This document shows, one piece after another, positions 26,364 to 34,061 of a DNA stretch of 64,000 nt (position 1 is the first letter of the stretch; each line of letters begins with the position of its first letter). Where the stretch lies: contig CAWGCJ010000023.1 in the NCBI GenBank assembly GCA_963821095.1, forward strand, positions 62,001 through 126,000. The letters are read 5' to 3'. The translations under genes and the position numbers were made by a program. Under the pieces are notes generated by a model. That model had not been told where the DNA came from and made no database searches. It was given only the letters and a program-made list of their open reading frames with translations. Source of the stretch: CAVPHV01 sp963821095 (GTDB lineage: Bacteria; Actinomycetota; Acidimicrobiia; Spongiisociales; UBA5794).

Positions 26364-27367
26364 CCGCCATTTTGGACGCCGCAGTCGACGAACTCGCTCC
26401 CATCGTTGGGCGTAAACGAGCCTGTGAAGCCCTCGGACGATCTCGTGCCAGCCACTACCGGCAACGGCAGGGACCCCGGTATGGACCTGCGATACCACGA
26501 CGCTCGCCTCGGGCCCTGACAGCTACCGAAGCTGAAACCGTGATCGAGACCCTGAACGAAGAACGGTTCTGCGACAAGGCACCGGCCCAGATATGGGCCA
26601 CCCTGTTGGACGAAGGCACCTACCTGGCGTCGGTCTCGACCATGTATCGCCTGCTGCGCCAACGTCACCAGGTCAGGGAACGTCGAGCCCAGGCTCGCCG
26701 CCCGGCGCTGATCAAACCCGAACTGGTCGCGGTTGGCCCCAACGAAGTCTGGAGCTGGGACATCACCAAACTCGCCGGCCCCTACAAATGGACCTGGTTC
26801 CATCTCTACACGATCCTCGACATCTACTCCCGGTACGTAGTGGGGTGGCTCGTCGCCCCCACAGAATCCGCCAAGCTCGCCGAACAACTCATCGCCGACG
26901 CCATCTACACCAACGACATCGACCACGACCAGTTGACACTCCACGCCGATCGAGGCAGCTCGATGACGTCACGCACCGTCAGTCAACTCCTCGCCGACCT
27001 CGGCGTGCTCCAAAGCCATTCCAGACCACACCAGTCCAACGACAACCCCTACTCCGAAGCGCAGTTCAAGACCCTGAAATACTCACCCACCTTCCCCAAA
27101 CGGTTCGCCAACATCGCCGCGGCTCGATCATTCTGCGAAACCTTCTTCGAGTACTACAACAACGAACACCGCCACTCCGGTATCGGCCTCAACACCCCAG
27201 CCAACGTCCACTACGGCCTCGACGACATCATCCGCCAGAAACGCCAAGGAGTGCTCAACGCCGCCTACGCCAACCGACCCGACCGCTTCCGAAAACCACC
27301 CCAAGCACCCACAGTGCCCCAAGCCACCTGGATCAACCGGCCCGAGAAGGAACCCATCGCCATCTGA
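26360..27367 (+). CDS. IS3-type transposase OrfB (DDE integrase)
   Basis: A 335-residue catalytic transposase of the retroviral-integrase fold. The DDE triad is visible: D in EVWSWDITKL, D in LTLHADRGSSMTS, and E in NPYSEAQFKTLKY, with the typical 35-residue spacing between the last two. The N-terminal part GRKRACEALGRSRASHYRQRQ is the IS3 OrfB helix region. The C-terminal EYYNNEHRHSGIGLNTPANVHYG is also characteristic. It starts with GTG overlapping the OrfA stop. The frame is complete. Confidence 0.92.
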   Translation: MTAILDAAVDELAPIVGRKRACEALGRSRASHYRQRQGPRYGPAIPRRSPRALTATEAETVIETLNEERFCDKAPAQIWATLLDEGTYLASVSTMYRLLRQRHQVRERRAQARRPALIKPELVAVGPNEVWSWDITKLAGPYKWTWFHLYTILDIYSRYVVGWLVAPTESAKLAEQLIADAIYTNDIDHDQLTLHADRGSSMTSRTVSQLLADLGVLQSHSRPHQSNDNPYSEAQFKTLKYSPTFPKRFANIAAARSFCETFFEYYNNEHRHSGIGLNTPANVHYGLDDIIRQKRQGVLNAAYANRPDRFRKPPQAPTVPQATWINRPEKEPIAI

Positions 27368-27470
27368 GCAACCCCTGTCTCATTCCCCTTGACACGTTCC
27401 GAACGCGGCGTTCTTGTCACACCCTTTCCGTACGTTGTGGTGACAGGTGGTAGGACCCAGGAGGGCAACC

Positions 27471-27677
27471 GTGATCATCGACTGCAATCAGTGCGCCATG
27501 CAGCACACCAGCGCCTGCGACGACTGTGTCGTTGCGGTCGTCCTCGGCATGGAGCCGGGCCCACTCGAACTGAACGGCGACGAGGCTGCCGCGTTGGACC
27601 ATCTGGCCGACGCCGGGATGGTTGCGCCGCTGCGCCTCGTGTCGAAGTTCGACGGGCGGGAGACGGCTGCGGGCTGA
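27471..27677 (+). CDS. Cys4 mini-protein, conserved-looking
   Basis: 68 residues from GTG 27471, which has AGGAGGG 6 nt upstream. The N-terminus carries C-x2-C-x7-C-x2-C (DCNQCAMQHTSACDDCVVAV), a likely small zinc or Fe-S binding knuckle. A helical Ala/Asp-rich tail follows (ELNGDEAAALDHLADAG). I do not recognise a named family. It lies between the IS element and queG on the same strand, 140 bp from queG. A TTGACA at 27389 near the right IS end could supply a -35 element, but no convincing -10 follows. Confidence 0.7.
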   Translation: MIIDCNQCAMQHTSACDDCVVAVVLGMEPGPLELNGDEAAALDHLADAGMVAPLRLVSKFDGRETAAG

Positions 27678-27818
27678 GCGGCCGGTGGGGAACGGAAGTC
27701 TCGGGGGCCCCCACGGGGGAGCGGCGCGCGGAGTCGCCGCGGTGGGATGGGTCGGCGGGCCGGGCATGAGGCGGGGCAAGGGTGGCCTCGTGCTCGGCTC
27801 GCTGCGTACCCTGCGTCC

Positions 27819-28922
27819 ATGGAGTTGCCCGATCGTATCCGCCGCGGCGCCGATGAGGCGGGAGTAGCCGGCTTTGGCATCTGTGATGCCGAACCCTTCA
27901 CGTCCACGGCCGACGCCATCGGCCGGCGGGTCGCCGCCGGGATGCACGCCGGGATGCGTTTCACTTTTGGCGATCCGTCGCGGGCCACCGACATCAGGGC
28001 CTCGTTCCCGTGGGCGCAGCGATTGGTAGTGGTCGCTTGGAGCTACCTGCCCGAGGCCGGCAGTCCCGGATCGGCCGAACCGGGCACCGCCCGCATTGCG
28101 CGTTTCGCCACCAAGAATCACTACGACGGGCTGCGCCGGGTGCTGACCGAGATCGCCACGGTGCTGCGGGTAGACGGCCATCAGGCGGAGCCGATCGCCG
28201 ATGACAATCGGCTGGTCGACCGGGCTGCCGCCGTGCGGGCCGGAGTCGGATGGTGGGGCAAGAACACCATGGTGCTGGCCCCGGGAGTGGGGCCCTGGCT
28301 GCTGCTCGGCAGCGTGGTCACCGATGCCGACCTCCCTGTTTCTGAGCCGATGGTGCGCGACTGCGGTACCTGCGCAGCCTGCCTGCCTGCTTGTCCCACG
28401 GGGGCGTTGGTGTCCCCGGGAGTTCTCGATGCCCGGCTCTGTCTTGCCTATTGGCTCCAGGGCCCGGGCGTCATCCCGTACGACCTGCGCCGGGCGATGG
28501 ACGACCGCATCTACGGCTGTGACGACTGTCTCGAGGCATGTCCGCCGGGTGGTCGTCTGCTGACCAGCTCCACCGAGGCGCAGGGACGCACCAACCTGCT
28601 GGAGCTACTTGGTAGCGATGACGCCGCCCTGCTCGATCGTTACGGCCACTGGTACATCCCGCGGCGTCAGCCCCGCTACCTGCGACGCAATGCCTTGATT
28701 GCGCTCGGCAATACCGGTGGTCCCGAGGCTCCCGAAGTTGCCTCAGGCTTCCTCTCGCATCCCGACTGGTTGTTGCGCGCCCATGCGGCGTGGGCGGTCG
28801 GCGAGCTCGGAAGCGACTTGGCCCGGGAGGTACTCGATGCCGCCGCCGCAGGCGAGACCCATCCAGAGGTCTGCCTCGAGATCGACCTGGCTCGGGAGGT
28901 GGCGGCGGCGGGTCTACGCTGA
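27819..28922 (+). CDS. queG: Epoxyqueuosine reductase
   Basis: The cobalamin and Fe-S enzyme that completes queuosine in tRNA; 367 residues. Two [4Fe-4S] motifs are visible: CGTCAACLPACPTGAL (about 187-202) and CDDCLEACPPGG (about 235-246). The cobalamin-binding region includes RFATKNHYDGLRRVL and DRAAAVRAGVGWWGKNTMVL. The C-terminal 90 residues form HEAT-like repeats (RRNALIALGNTGGPEAPEV, HAAWAVGELGS), as in longer QueG proteins. ATG 27819 is preferred over an upstream in-frame start because MELPDRIRRGADEAG aligns with the family start. Confidence 0.93.
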   Translation: MELPDRIRRGADEAGVAGFGICDAEPFTSTADAIGRRVAAGMHAGMRFTFGDPSRATDIRASFPWAQRLVVVAWSYLPEAGSPGSAEPGTARIARFATKNHYDGLRRVLTEIATVLRVDGHQAEPIADDNRLVDRAAAVRAGVGWWGKNTMVLAPGVGPWLLLGSVVTDADLPVSEPMVRDCGTCAACLPACPTGALVSPGVLDARLCLAYWLQGPGVIPYDLRRAMDDRIYGCDDCLEACPPGGRLLTSSTEAQGRTNLLELLGSDDAALLDRYGHWYIPRRQPRYLRRNALIALGNTGGPEAPEVASGFLSHPDWLLRAHAAWAVGELGSDLAREVLDAAAAGETHPEVCLEIDLAREVAAAGLR

Positions 28923-28960
28923 CGCCCCATGACGAGTTTCACGATCATTGGGACGCGTTG

Positions 28961-29263
28961 ATGGTGCCGATCTACGCCCTTGCCACCGGCGTCGGCGTGG
29001 TCGCGCTACTCGCCTGGATTGGGCTGACGGTGTTCGCCAACACCGTTGCAGGGCGTCAATCGCTGGACCCGGAGCAACGCTTCGGGCCGACCGGACGCGT
29101 GGCGGTGGCCGCGGTGTTCGGGTTTGGGCTGGCCGGCATGTCCGCTTCATTCGCCGGTTGGCAATGGTTGGCGGCTCTCGCCGCGGCGTTGGCCGGCGCC
29201 ATTGGGGCTGGCCTCGTGGCGCAGTTCCTCGGCCCCGAGTCGGAAGGGAGCGTTGCCCGCTGA
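28961..29263 (+). CDS. Small membrane protein
   Basis: 100 residues from ATG 28961 with three hydrophobic segments (about 3-25, 48-66, 68-90). The loop between the first two is polar (NTVAGRQSLDPEQRFGPTGR). No family is recognised. The frame also stays open further upstream inside queG, but that part is a shadow. Its stop overlaps the start of the phosphoesterase gene (TGATG), so the two are coupled. Confidence 0.6.
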   Translation: MVPIYALATGVGVVALLAWIGLTVFANTVAGRQSLDPEQRFGPTGRVAVAAVFGFGLAGMSASFAGWQWLAALAAALAGAIGAGLVAQFLGPESEGSVAR

Positions 29264-30018
29264 TGCTGCTGGTCGCCGATGTGCACGGAGCCGTCGCTGC
29301 ATTGCGCCGGGTGGCCGCCTCAGGCGAGCCGCTGCTGGTCCTCGGCGACCTGGTCAACTTCATCGACTATCGGACCAATCAAGGGATCCTCACCGACGTT
29401 GCCGGCCGGCCCTTTGTTGAAGAGATGGTGCGTCTCCGCACCAACGGCCACATGAAGGACGCCGCCGAACTCTGGGCTGAGATGGCCCGGGGACGCGAGG
29501 CGGAGTTGCGCGGCCGGTTCGACGAACTGATCCAACTGGCCTACGAAGACGTCTGTGGTGCGCTGGACGGCGCGGAGTCGTACGTCACGTACGGCAACGT
29601 CGACCAACCGACCGTGCTGGCCGAGACCCTGCCGCCCGGATCGCGCTTTGTCGACGGCGAGGTGGTCGAGATCGGCGGACTTCGGGTCGGGTTCGCCGGT
29701 GGGGGTGTGCCCCGGCTGAACACCCCCGGCGAGGTGTCTGATGAAGCAATGGCAGCCAAGCTGGCCTCGCTCGGGTCTGTCGACATCCTGTGCACCCACG
29801 TTGCGCCGGCCATTCCCGCCCTGGCCCGCGACGTGGTCGGCGGCAAGGAGAAGGGTTCGGCGGCCGTGTTGGACTATCTGCTCCGGGTGCAGCCTCCGTT
29901 CCACTACTTCGGTGATATCCACCAGCCACAGGCGGTCGCGTGGAGAGTGGGCGACACGCGATGCCGCAACGTCGGCTACTTCCGTGCGACGGGTAGGGCG
30001 GTGCGTCACGAACCGTGA
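29263..30018 (+). CDS. Calcineurin-like metallophosphoesterase
   Basis: A 251-residue two-metal phosphoesterase. The five family blocks are in order: DVHG (D6, H8), GDLVNF, GNVDQP, CTHVAP and FGDIHQP. The usual GNHD is replaced by GNVD, a change also seen in YfcE-like enzymes. A helical insert of about 80 residues (residues 60-110) separates the second and third blocks and may act as a lid. The substrate is unknown; relatives hydrolyse phosphodiesters or nucleotides. It is coupled to the small membrane protein before it and overlaps the methyltransferase after it. Confidence 0.83.
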   Translation: MLLVADVHGAVAALRRVAASGEPLLVLGDLVNFIDYRTNQGILTDVAGRPFVEEMVRLRTNGHMKDAAELWAEMARGREAELRGRFDELIQLAYEDVCGALDGAESYVTYGNVDQPTVLAETLPPGSRFVDGEVVEIGGLRVGFAGGGVPRLNTPGEVSDEAMAAKLASLGSVDILCTHVAPAIPALARDVVGGKEKGSAAVLDYLLRVQPPFHYFGDIHQPQAVAWRVGDTRCRNVGYFRATGRAVRHEP

Positions 30019-30784
30019 CACCCCCGCCGGTGATCTGCCCAGCCCTGAGGTCAACCTCGACGTTTTGGCAGAGGGCTATCGCTATCGGCCGCCATCCGCA
30101 GGTTCGTTGGCGCATGCGGCGCGGGCGGCTGACTCTGCCGACTTGGAACCGGGCGATTGGGCGCTCGACGCCGGTGGCGGGCCCGGCGACCACGCCGCTA
30201 TGTGGGCGGAGGTCGGTGCCGCCGCCGTTGTGCTCGACGCCAGCCCGGCCATGGTGCGTACCGCGGGGTCGCGCCCCGGGGTTGAAGCCGTCGTGGGACG
30301 GACCCAACAGATGCCGTTTCGAGCTGGGCGGTTCTCCCTCGTGTACTTCCACCTATCGATCCACTACGGCGATTGGCGGGCGGCCCTGCACGAAGCCCAT
30401 CGTGTTCTGGGACCCGGTGGCGAATGCTGGGTCTGGACGCTCGGTGCCGTGCATCACCGCGCCTCGTTTCTCGCCCGCTGGTTCCCGTCGGTCGGTGAGA
30501 TCGATGCGGCCCGTTTTCCCGATCCTGCCGAGATCGCCGATGCCCTTGCCGACCGATTCGGAGACGTGAGCCGCGGCACGACGCTGGAGGTGGTGGAACG
30601 CTCGGCCGGGTCGTGGGTTGAGGCGGTACGCGGCGGCTTTGTCTCGACCCTCCAAATGGTTCCACCTCAGGAGTTGGAATCCGGTCTCGCCTCGTTTGCC
30701 CGTGAGTACCCGGACCCAGATGCCATCGTCGAGTACCAGATGAGATGGGACTGGCTCTCAACCCAGCGGCGAACGCTACGCTAA
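29984..30784 (+). CDS. Class I SAM-dependent methyltransferase
   Basis: About 266 residues. SAM motif I is ALDAGGGPGDHAAMWAEVG; VVLDASPAMVRTAG is motif II and FSLVYFHLSIHYGDWRAALHEAHRVLGPGGECWVW is the post-motif block, a UbiE/COQ5-like arrangement. The start is uncertain: GTG 29984 overlaps the phosphoesterase by 35 bases, and TTG 30065 would give a 239-residue protein beginning just before the conserved GYRYRPPSAG. The substrate is unknown. Confidence 0.75.
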   Translation: MRRVGRCVTNRDTPAGDLPSPEVNLDVLAEGYRYRPPSAGSLAHAARAADSADLEPGDWALDAGGGPGDHAAMWAEVGAAAVVLDASPAMVRTAGSRPGVEAVVGRTQQMPFRAGRFSLVYFHLSIHYGDWRAALHEAHRVLGPGGECWVWTLGAVHHRASFLARWFPSVGEIDAARFPDPAEIADALADRFGDVSRGTTLEVVERSAGSWVEAVRGGFVSTLQMVPPQELESGLASFAREYPDPDAIVEYQMRWDWLSTQRRTLR

Positions 30785-30822
30785 CCCCCTCAGCTCAGGT
30801 CTTGCGAGGAGTGGGGAAAACT

Positions 30823-31263
30823 ATGGCGATGGAAGGCACCGTTCAGAGCATCGAGGTCTCGGCCGCGCCTCAATTCGTCTTTGAGGTCGCGCTCCATCTC
30901 GAGGCGTACCCGGAGTGGGTGACGGGAGTGAAGTCCGTCGACATCCTCGAGGAGGACGACTTCGGCCGGCCGGTCAGGGTCGCCTTTGTGGCCGACGCCA
31001 TGATCAAGGAAATCTCCTACACGCTGCGGTACGAGTACGACCTGGAGAACGGCTTCTCGTGGCATGCGGAGCCCGGGCGAGACATCAAGGCCATGGACGG
31101 CAGCTACGAGTTCAACGAGATGTCCGATGGGGGCACCGAAGTGCTCTATGCCCTCCGAGTCGATCCGGCCTTCACGGTCCCCGGGTTTCTTCGTCGTCAG
31201 GCCGAGAAGCAGATCGTGTCGAGCGCGTTGCGCGGGTTGAAGAAGCGCTCCGAAGCCGGCTGA
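30823..31263 (+). CDS. SRPBCC (START-like) family protein
   Basis: 146 residues with the ligand-binding SRPBCC fold pattern: EGTVQSIEVSAAPQFVFEVALHLEAYPEWVTGVKSVDILEEDDFGRPVRVAFV near the start, a central YTLRYEYDLENGFSWHAEPG strand pair and a C-terminal long helix (FLRRQAEKQIVSSALRGLKKRSEAG). Such proteins bind lipids, polyketides or other hydrophobic ligands. ATG 30823 follows GGAGTGGGG. Its stop overlaps the start of an ArsA-family ATPase (TGATG), so the two are translated together. Confidence 0.82.
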   Translation: MAMEGTVQSIEVSAAPQFVFEVALHLEAYPEWVTGVKSVDILEEDDFGRPVRVAFVADAMIKEISYTLRYEYDLENGFSWHAEPGRDIKAMDGSYEFNEMSDGGTEVLYALRVDPAFTVPGFLRRQAEKQIVSSALRGLKKRSEAG

Positions 31264-32441
31264 TGCGGGTCATCCTCGTCACCGGCAAAGGCGGCGTCGG
31301 CAAGACCACTGTGTCGGCGGCGACCGCCTTGCGGGCGGCGGACTCCGGCTCACGAACCCTGGTGATGTCTACTGATCCGGCTCACTCACTCGCTGATGCC
31401 TTCCAACTCAGTTTTGGCGACGCCCCTTCGCAAGTCACCACCCGCTTGGCGGCTCAACAGATCAACGCCCAAGAGCGTCTCGAGGACTCGTGGGGCGAGG
31501 TCCGCGACCACCTCACCGAACTGTTCGATTGGTCGGGGCTAAAGGGCATAGAAGCCGAAGAGCTCACGGTGTTCCCCGGGATGGATGAGATCTTCTCGCT
31601 GGCTACCGTGCGCGATCATGTCCGTTCCGGCGACTACGACGTGGTCGTGGTTGATTGTGCGCCGACGGCTGAGACGTTGCGATTGCTCAGTCTTCCCGAG
31701 GTGCTCTCCTGGTACATGGAGAAGATGTTCCCGATCGGGCGCCGGGTGGCGAAGGTCGTGAGGCCCGTGCTGAGCCGGGTCACCAACATGCCGGTCGCCG
31801 ACGACAAGGTCTTTGAGGCGGTTGTGAACTTCTACTCCAGGCTCGATGGGATCAGAGAGATCCTGGCCGACCCCGAGATCACCAGCGCCCGGTTGGTGAT
31901 GAATCCAGAGAAGATGGTCATTTCTGAAGCCCGCCGCACCTACACGTATCTAGGTCTGTTCGGGTACGCGGTCGACGCCGCCATTGTGAACCGGGTGCTT
32001 CCCGATACCGTGTCGGATCCGTACTTCAAGCGGTGGCGCGAGATCCAGCAGCACCACCTCGAGTCGGTCGAAGAGGGCTTCGCCGACGTGAACGTCCGCA
32101 CCTTGCGGCTGTTCGACGAAGAGATGGTTGGTATCGACAACCTGCGCCTGGTCGGCGAGGAGCTCTACGAGGATGTCGATCCGGTGTCGCGCCTCTCCGA
32201 AGGGCGCCCATTCCGGGTTGAGGATGATCCCGACAGCGACGACCAAGTCATCCTCGTGCTCACTATTCCGTTCGCCGAGAAGGGCGATGTCGACGTGCTT
32301 CGCCACGGCGACGAGCTCTACATCACGGTTGGCCCCTACCGGAGGTCGTTTGTGCTTCCCGACTCCCTGAAGAGACGTCACGTGCGGCGAGCCCGGTTGG
32401 TCGAGGGCGAGCTCCGGGTCACGTTCGGACTCGAGCCATGA
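31263..32441 (+). CDS. ArsA-family ATPase with C-terminal HSP20-like domain
   Basis: A 392-residue SIMIBI-class ATPase. The deviant Walker A GKGGVGKTT is at 8-16, MSTDPAHSLADAF is switch I, and VVVDCAPTAETLRLLSLPE is Walker B/switch II. One ArsA half is present, as in Get3-type or actinobacterial homologues. The last 75 residues (about 318-392: ILVLTIPFAEKGDVDVLRHGDELYITVGPYRRSFVLPD) form an HSP20-like beta sandwich found in ArsA-HSP20 fusions. There are no arsR, arsB or arsD neighbours, so arsenite export is unlikely. A role in handling membrane proteins or hydrophobic clients, perhaps with the coupled SRPBCC protein, is inference. Confidence 0.88.
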   Translation: MRVILVTGKGGVGKTTVSAATALRAADSGSRTLVMSTDPAHSLADAFQLSFGDAPSQVTTRLAAQQINAQERLEDSWGEVRDHLTELFDWSGLKGIEAEELTVFPGMDEIFSLATVRDHVRSGDYDVVVVDCAPTAETLRLLSLPEVLSWYMEKMFPIGRRVAKVVRPVLSRVTNMPVADDKVFEAVVNFYSRLDGIREILADPEITSARLVMNPEKMVISEARRTYTYLGLFGYAVDAAIVNRVLPDTVSDPYFKRWREIQQHHLESVEEGFADVNVRTLRLFDEEMVGIDNLRLVGEELYEDVDPVSRLSEGRPFRVEDDPDSDDQVILVLTIPFAEKGDVDVLRHGDELYITVGPYRRSFVLPDSLKRRHVRRARLVEGELRVTFGLEP

Positions 32442-32629
32442 GTGACGAGGGAGACCGCGTGGACCAGGGTCGGGTCAAGATGGGCCTCCAGCGGGCCGGA
32501 CTCCACATGCTGCGCGCCGGCTACGAAGTCGTCGCCGGAGTCGCAGCATTCCTCGACGAAATCGTGCGGGTGCGCCGCGACACCGTTGCCGACGACGACG
32601 AAGGTCCCACCAAGATCGAACTGGAGTAG
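32438..32629 (+). CDS. Small protein coupled to ArsA-HSP20
   Basis: 63 residues starting ATG 32438 inside the end of the ATPase gene (ATGA), and ending two bases before the ROK kinase gene. The protein is amphipathic and helical (VKMGLQRAGLHMLRAGYEVVAGVAAFLDEIVRV) with acidic ends. There is no recognised family. Its tight fit between two real genes and coding-like codon use support it as real. Confidence 0.65.
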   Translation: MSDEGDRVDQGRVKMGLQRAGLHMLRAGYEVVAGVAAFLDEIVRVRRDTVADDDEGPTKIELE

Positions 32630-32631
32630 GC

Positions 32632-33576
32632 ATGGCGACCACGATTGGCGTCGACATGGGCGGGACCAAGATGCTGGTCGTCCGTGTCGAGAACAACGAT
32701 GTGATTTCCCAGACCCGGCACTCGGTGCCGGAGGCGCCTGAAGAACTCTCCAGCGCAGCGATCGACGCGGTTCGCACGCTGATGAGCGACGACGTCGAGG
32801 GGATCGGAGTCGGCGTGGCCGGGCTAGTGCAGTGGCCCGATGGAGTATTTGTGTGGGGTCCCCACGTCGCCGGGACCAGGGTCCCGATGCGCGAAGAGAT
32901 CCAGGCCGAGTTCGGCGTACCGGTGGTGGTCGACAACGACGCCAACGCCGGCGCTTGGGGTGAGTTACACCTGGGTGCGGGCCGTGGCTACCGCGACCTG
33001 CTGTTCGTCACCCTTGGCACCGGTATCGGAGGTGCCATCGTTCTCGATGGCACCATCCACCGTGGATTGTCGTTCGCCGGCGAATGGGGCCATGCCCTCT
33101 ACGAACCCGGAGGGGCGCGCTGTGGCTGTGGCAAGCAAGGTTGCTGGGAAACCGCGGCCAGCGGCCCCGCTCTCACCAGGCTGGCCCGCGTCATGCTCGC
33201 CCAGAATCCAGACGGGCCGCTGGCGCATCGGCTGCGGGACCAGGAACTGACCGGTGAGGCCATCACCGCGGCGGCCGACGCCGGGGACGAAACCGCCCGC
33301 GGCCTTGTCGCCCAGGTCGGCGCCGACCTCGGCCGTGGGCTGTGCAACCTGATCGCGATCTTCGACCCCGAGATCGTGATCGTCGGCGGTGGGCTTGGTT
33401 CTGTGGGCGAATCGTTGCTCGGCCCGGCCCGGCGAGTTGCCGCCGATGCCCTCCACGGCGGTTCCCACCGAATGCTGCCTCCGATCTTGGTGGCGGGGTT
33501 GGGTCCGGCAGCCGGCGCGGTCGGCGCCGCCATGCTGGCGGAAGACCTGGTCACCGGCCGCCTCCTGCTGAGCTGA
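32632..33576 (+). CDS. ROK-family sugar kinase (glucokinase-like)
   Basis: A 314-residue ROK kinase. Phosphate 1 loop is GVDMGGTKM (about 6-14), catalytic aspartate is in VDNDANAGAWGE, phosphate 2 is LFVTLGTGIGGA and the ROK zinc motif is the CGCGKQGCWE stretch with the preceding His in EWGHALYE. The adenosine loop is VIVGGGLGS. Many actinobacterial members are polyphosphate/ATP glucokinases or ATP glucokinases; the sequence suggests glucose or a related hexose but does not prove it. It is two bases behind the preceding small gene. Confidence 0.88.
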   Translation: MATTIGVDMGGTKMLVVRVENNDVISQTRHSVPEAPEELSSAAIDAVRTLMSDDVEGIGVGVAGLVQWPDGVFVWGPHVAGTRVPMREEIQAEFGVPVVVDNDANAGAWGELHLGAGRGYRDLLFVTLGTGIGGAIVLDGTIHRGLSFAGEWGHALYEPGGARCGCGKQGCWETAASGPALTRLARVMLAQNPDGPLAHRLRDQELTGEAITAAADAGDETARGLVAQVGADLGRGLCNLIAIFDPEIVIVGGGLGSVGESLLGPARRVAADALHGGSHRMLPPILVAGLGPAAGAVGAAMLAEDLVTGRLLLS

Positions 33577-33588
33577 CTACGTTGCACC

Positions 33589-34023
33589 ATGGCTGAGTTC
33601 CCGAACCACGAGATGCCGGAGTGGGGTCCAGACCTGGCCGAGCCGCGGCCACGGCGGTCCAAGCGAGCCGTGATCGGCGAAGTGCTACTTGCCGGTCCCC
33701 ACCTTGCCACGCTGGTCTACCGGCTGCTGCGCGATCCGCGGGTTTCGCGCCGTCGCAAACTGGTCCTGGCCGGTGCGCTTGCCTACGTCGTGTCGCCGAT
33801 CGACCTGATCCCCGGCAAGCTCTTTCCCATCGTCGGGCAGATGGATGACGCTCTCGTCGCCGCCTTCTCCGTCGACTACCTCATGCGCGGCGTCGAACCC
33901 GGCGTATTGGCCGAATTATGGGGCGGCAGCGAGGACGGTCTCGAGATGGTCGTGGCCCTCATGGAGTGGGGAAGCGAGTTCGTACCGGCCTCGCTGAAAC
34001 GGCTGATCGAGTCGGGCGGCTGA
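33589..34023 (+). CDS. DUF1232 (YkvA-like) membrane protein
   Basis: 144 residues. The conserved core is LVYRLLRDPRVSRRRKLVLAGALAYVVSPIDLIPGKLFPIVGQMDDALVAAFSVDYLM (about 43-101), the DUF1232 domain with its SPIDLIP signature and a following D-D pair. The function of the domain is not known; it sits in or near the membrane. It starts 13 bp after the ROK kinase and is 38 bp before the aminotransferase, so it is probably part of the same operon. Confidence 0.85.
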   Translation: MAEFPNHEMPEWGPDLAEPRPRRSKRAVIGEVLLAGPHLATLVYRLLRDPRVSRRRKLVLAGALAYVVSPIDLIPGKLFPIVGQMDDALVAAFSVDYLMRGVEPGVLAELWGGSEDGLEMVVALMEWGSEFVPASLKRLIESGG

Positions 34024-34061
34024 TCCGCAGCGAAGTGGCCACCCGCCAGTACGCTGGCGCC

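Larger units (their letters stand above)
25865..27382 (+). mobile_element. IS3-family-like insertion sequence
   Basis: About 1.5 kb carrying two overlapping transposase frames in the IS3 layout. The proposed ends are TGAGACA at 25865-25871 and its inverse TGTCTCA at 27376-27382, giving the 5'-TG...CA-3' termini usual for IS3 elements. Beyond them, CGTGTC (25850-25855) and GACACG (27391-27396) also match as an inverted pair, so the true ends could lie slightly further out. No obvious direct target repeat is seen. Both frames are open and the catalytic triad is intact, so the element may still be active. Confidence 0.75.

Noticed and set aside
31263..32441. Arsenic-resistance operon
   Set aside because: Only an ArsA-family ATPase with HSP20 domain is present; arsR, arsB, arsC, arsD and acr3 are absent.
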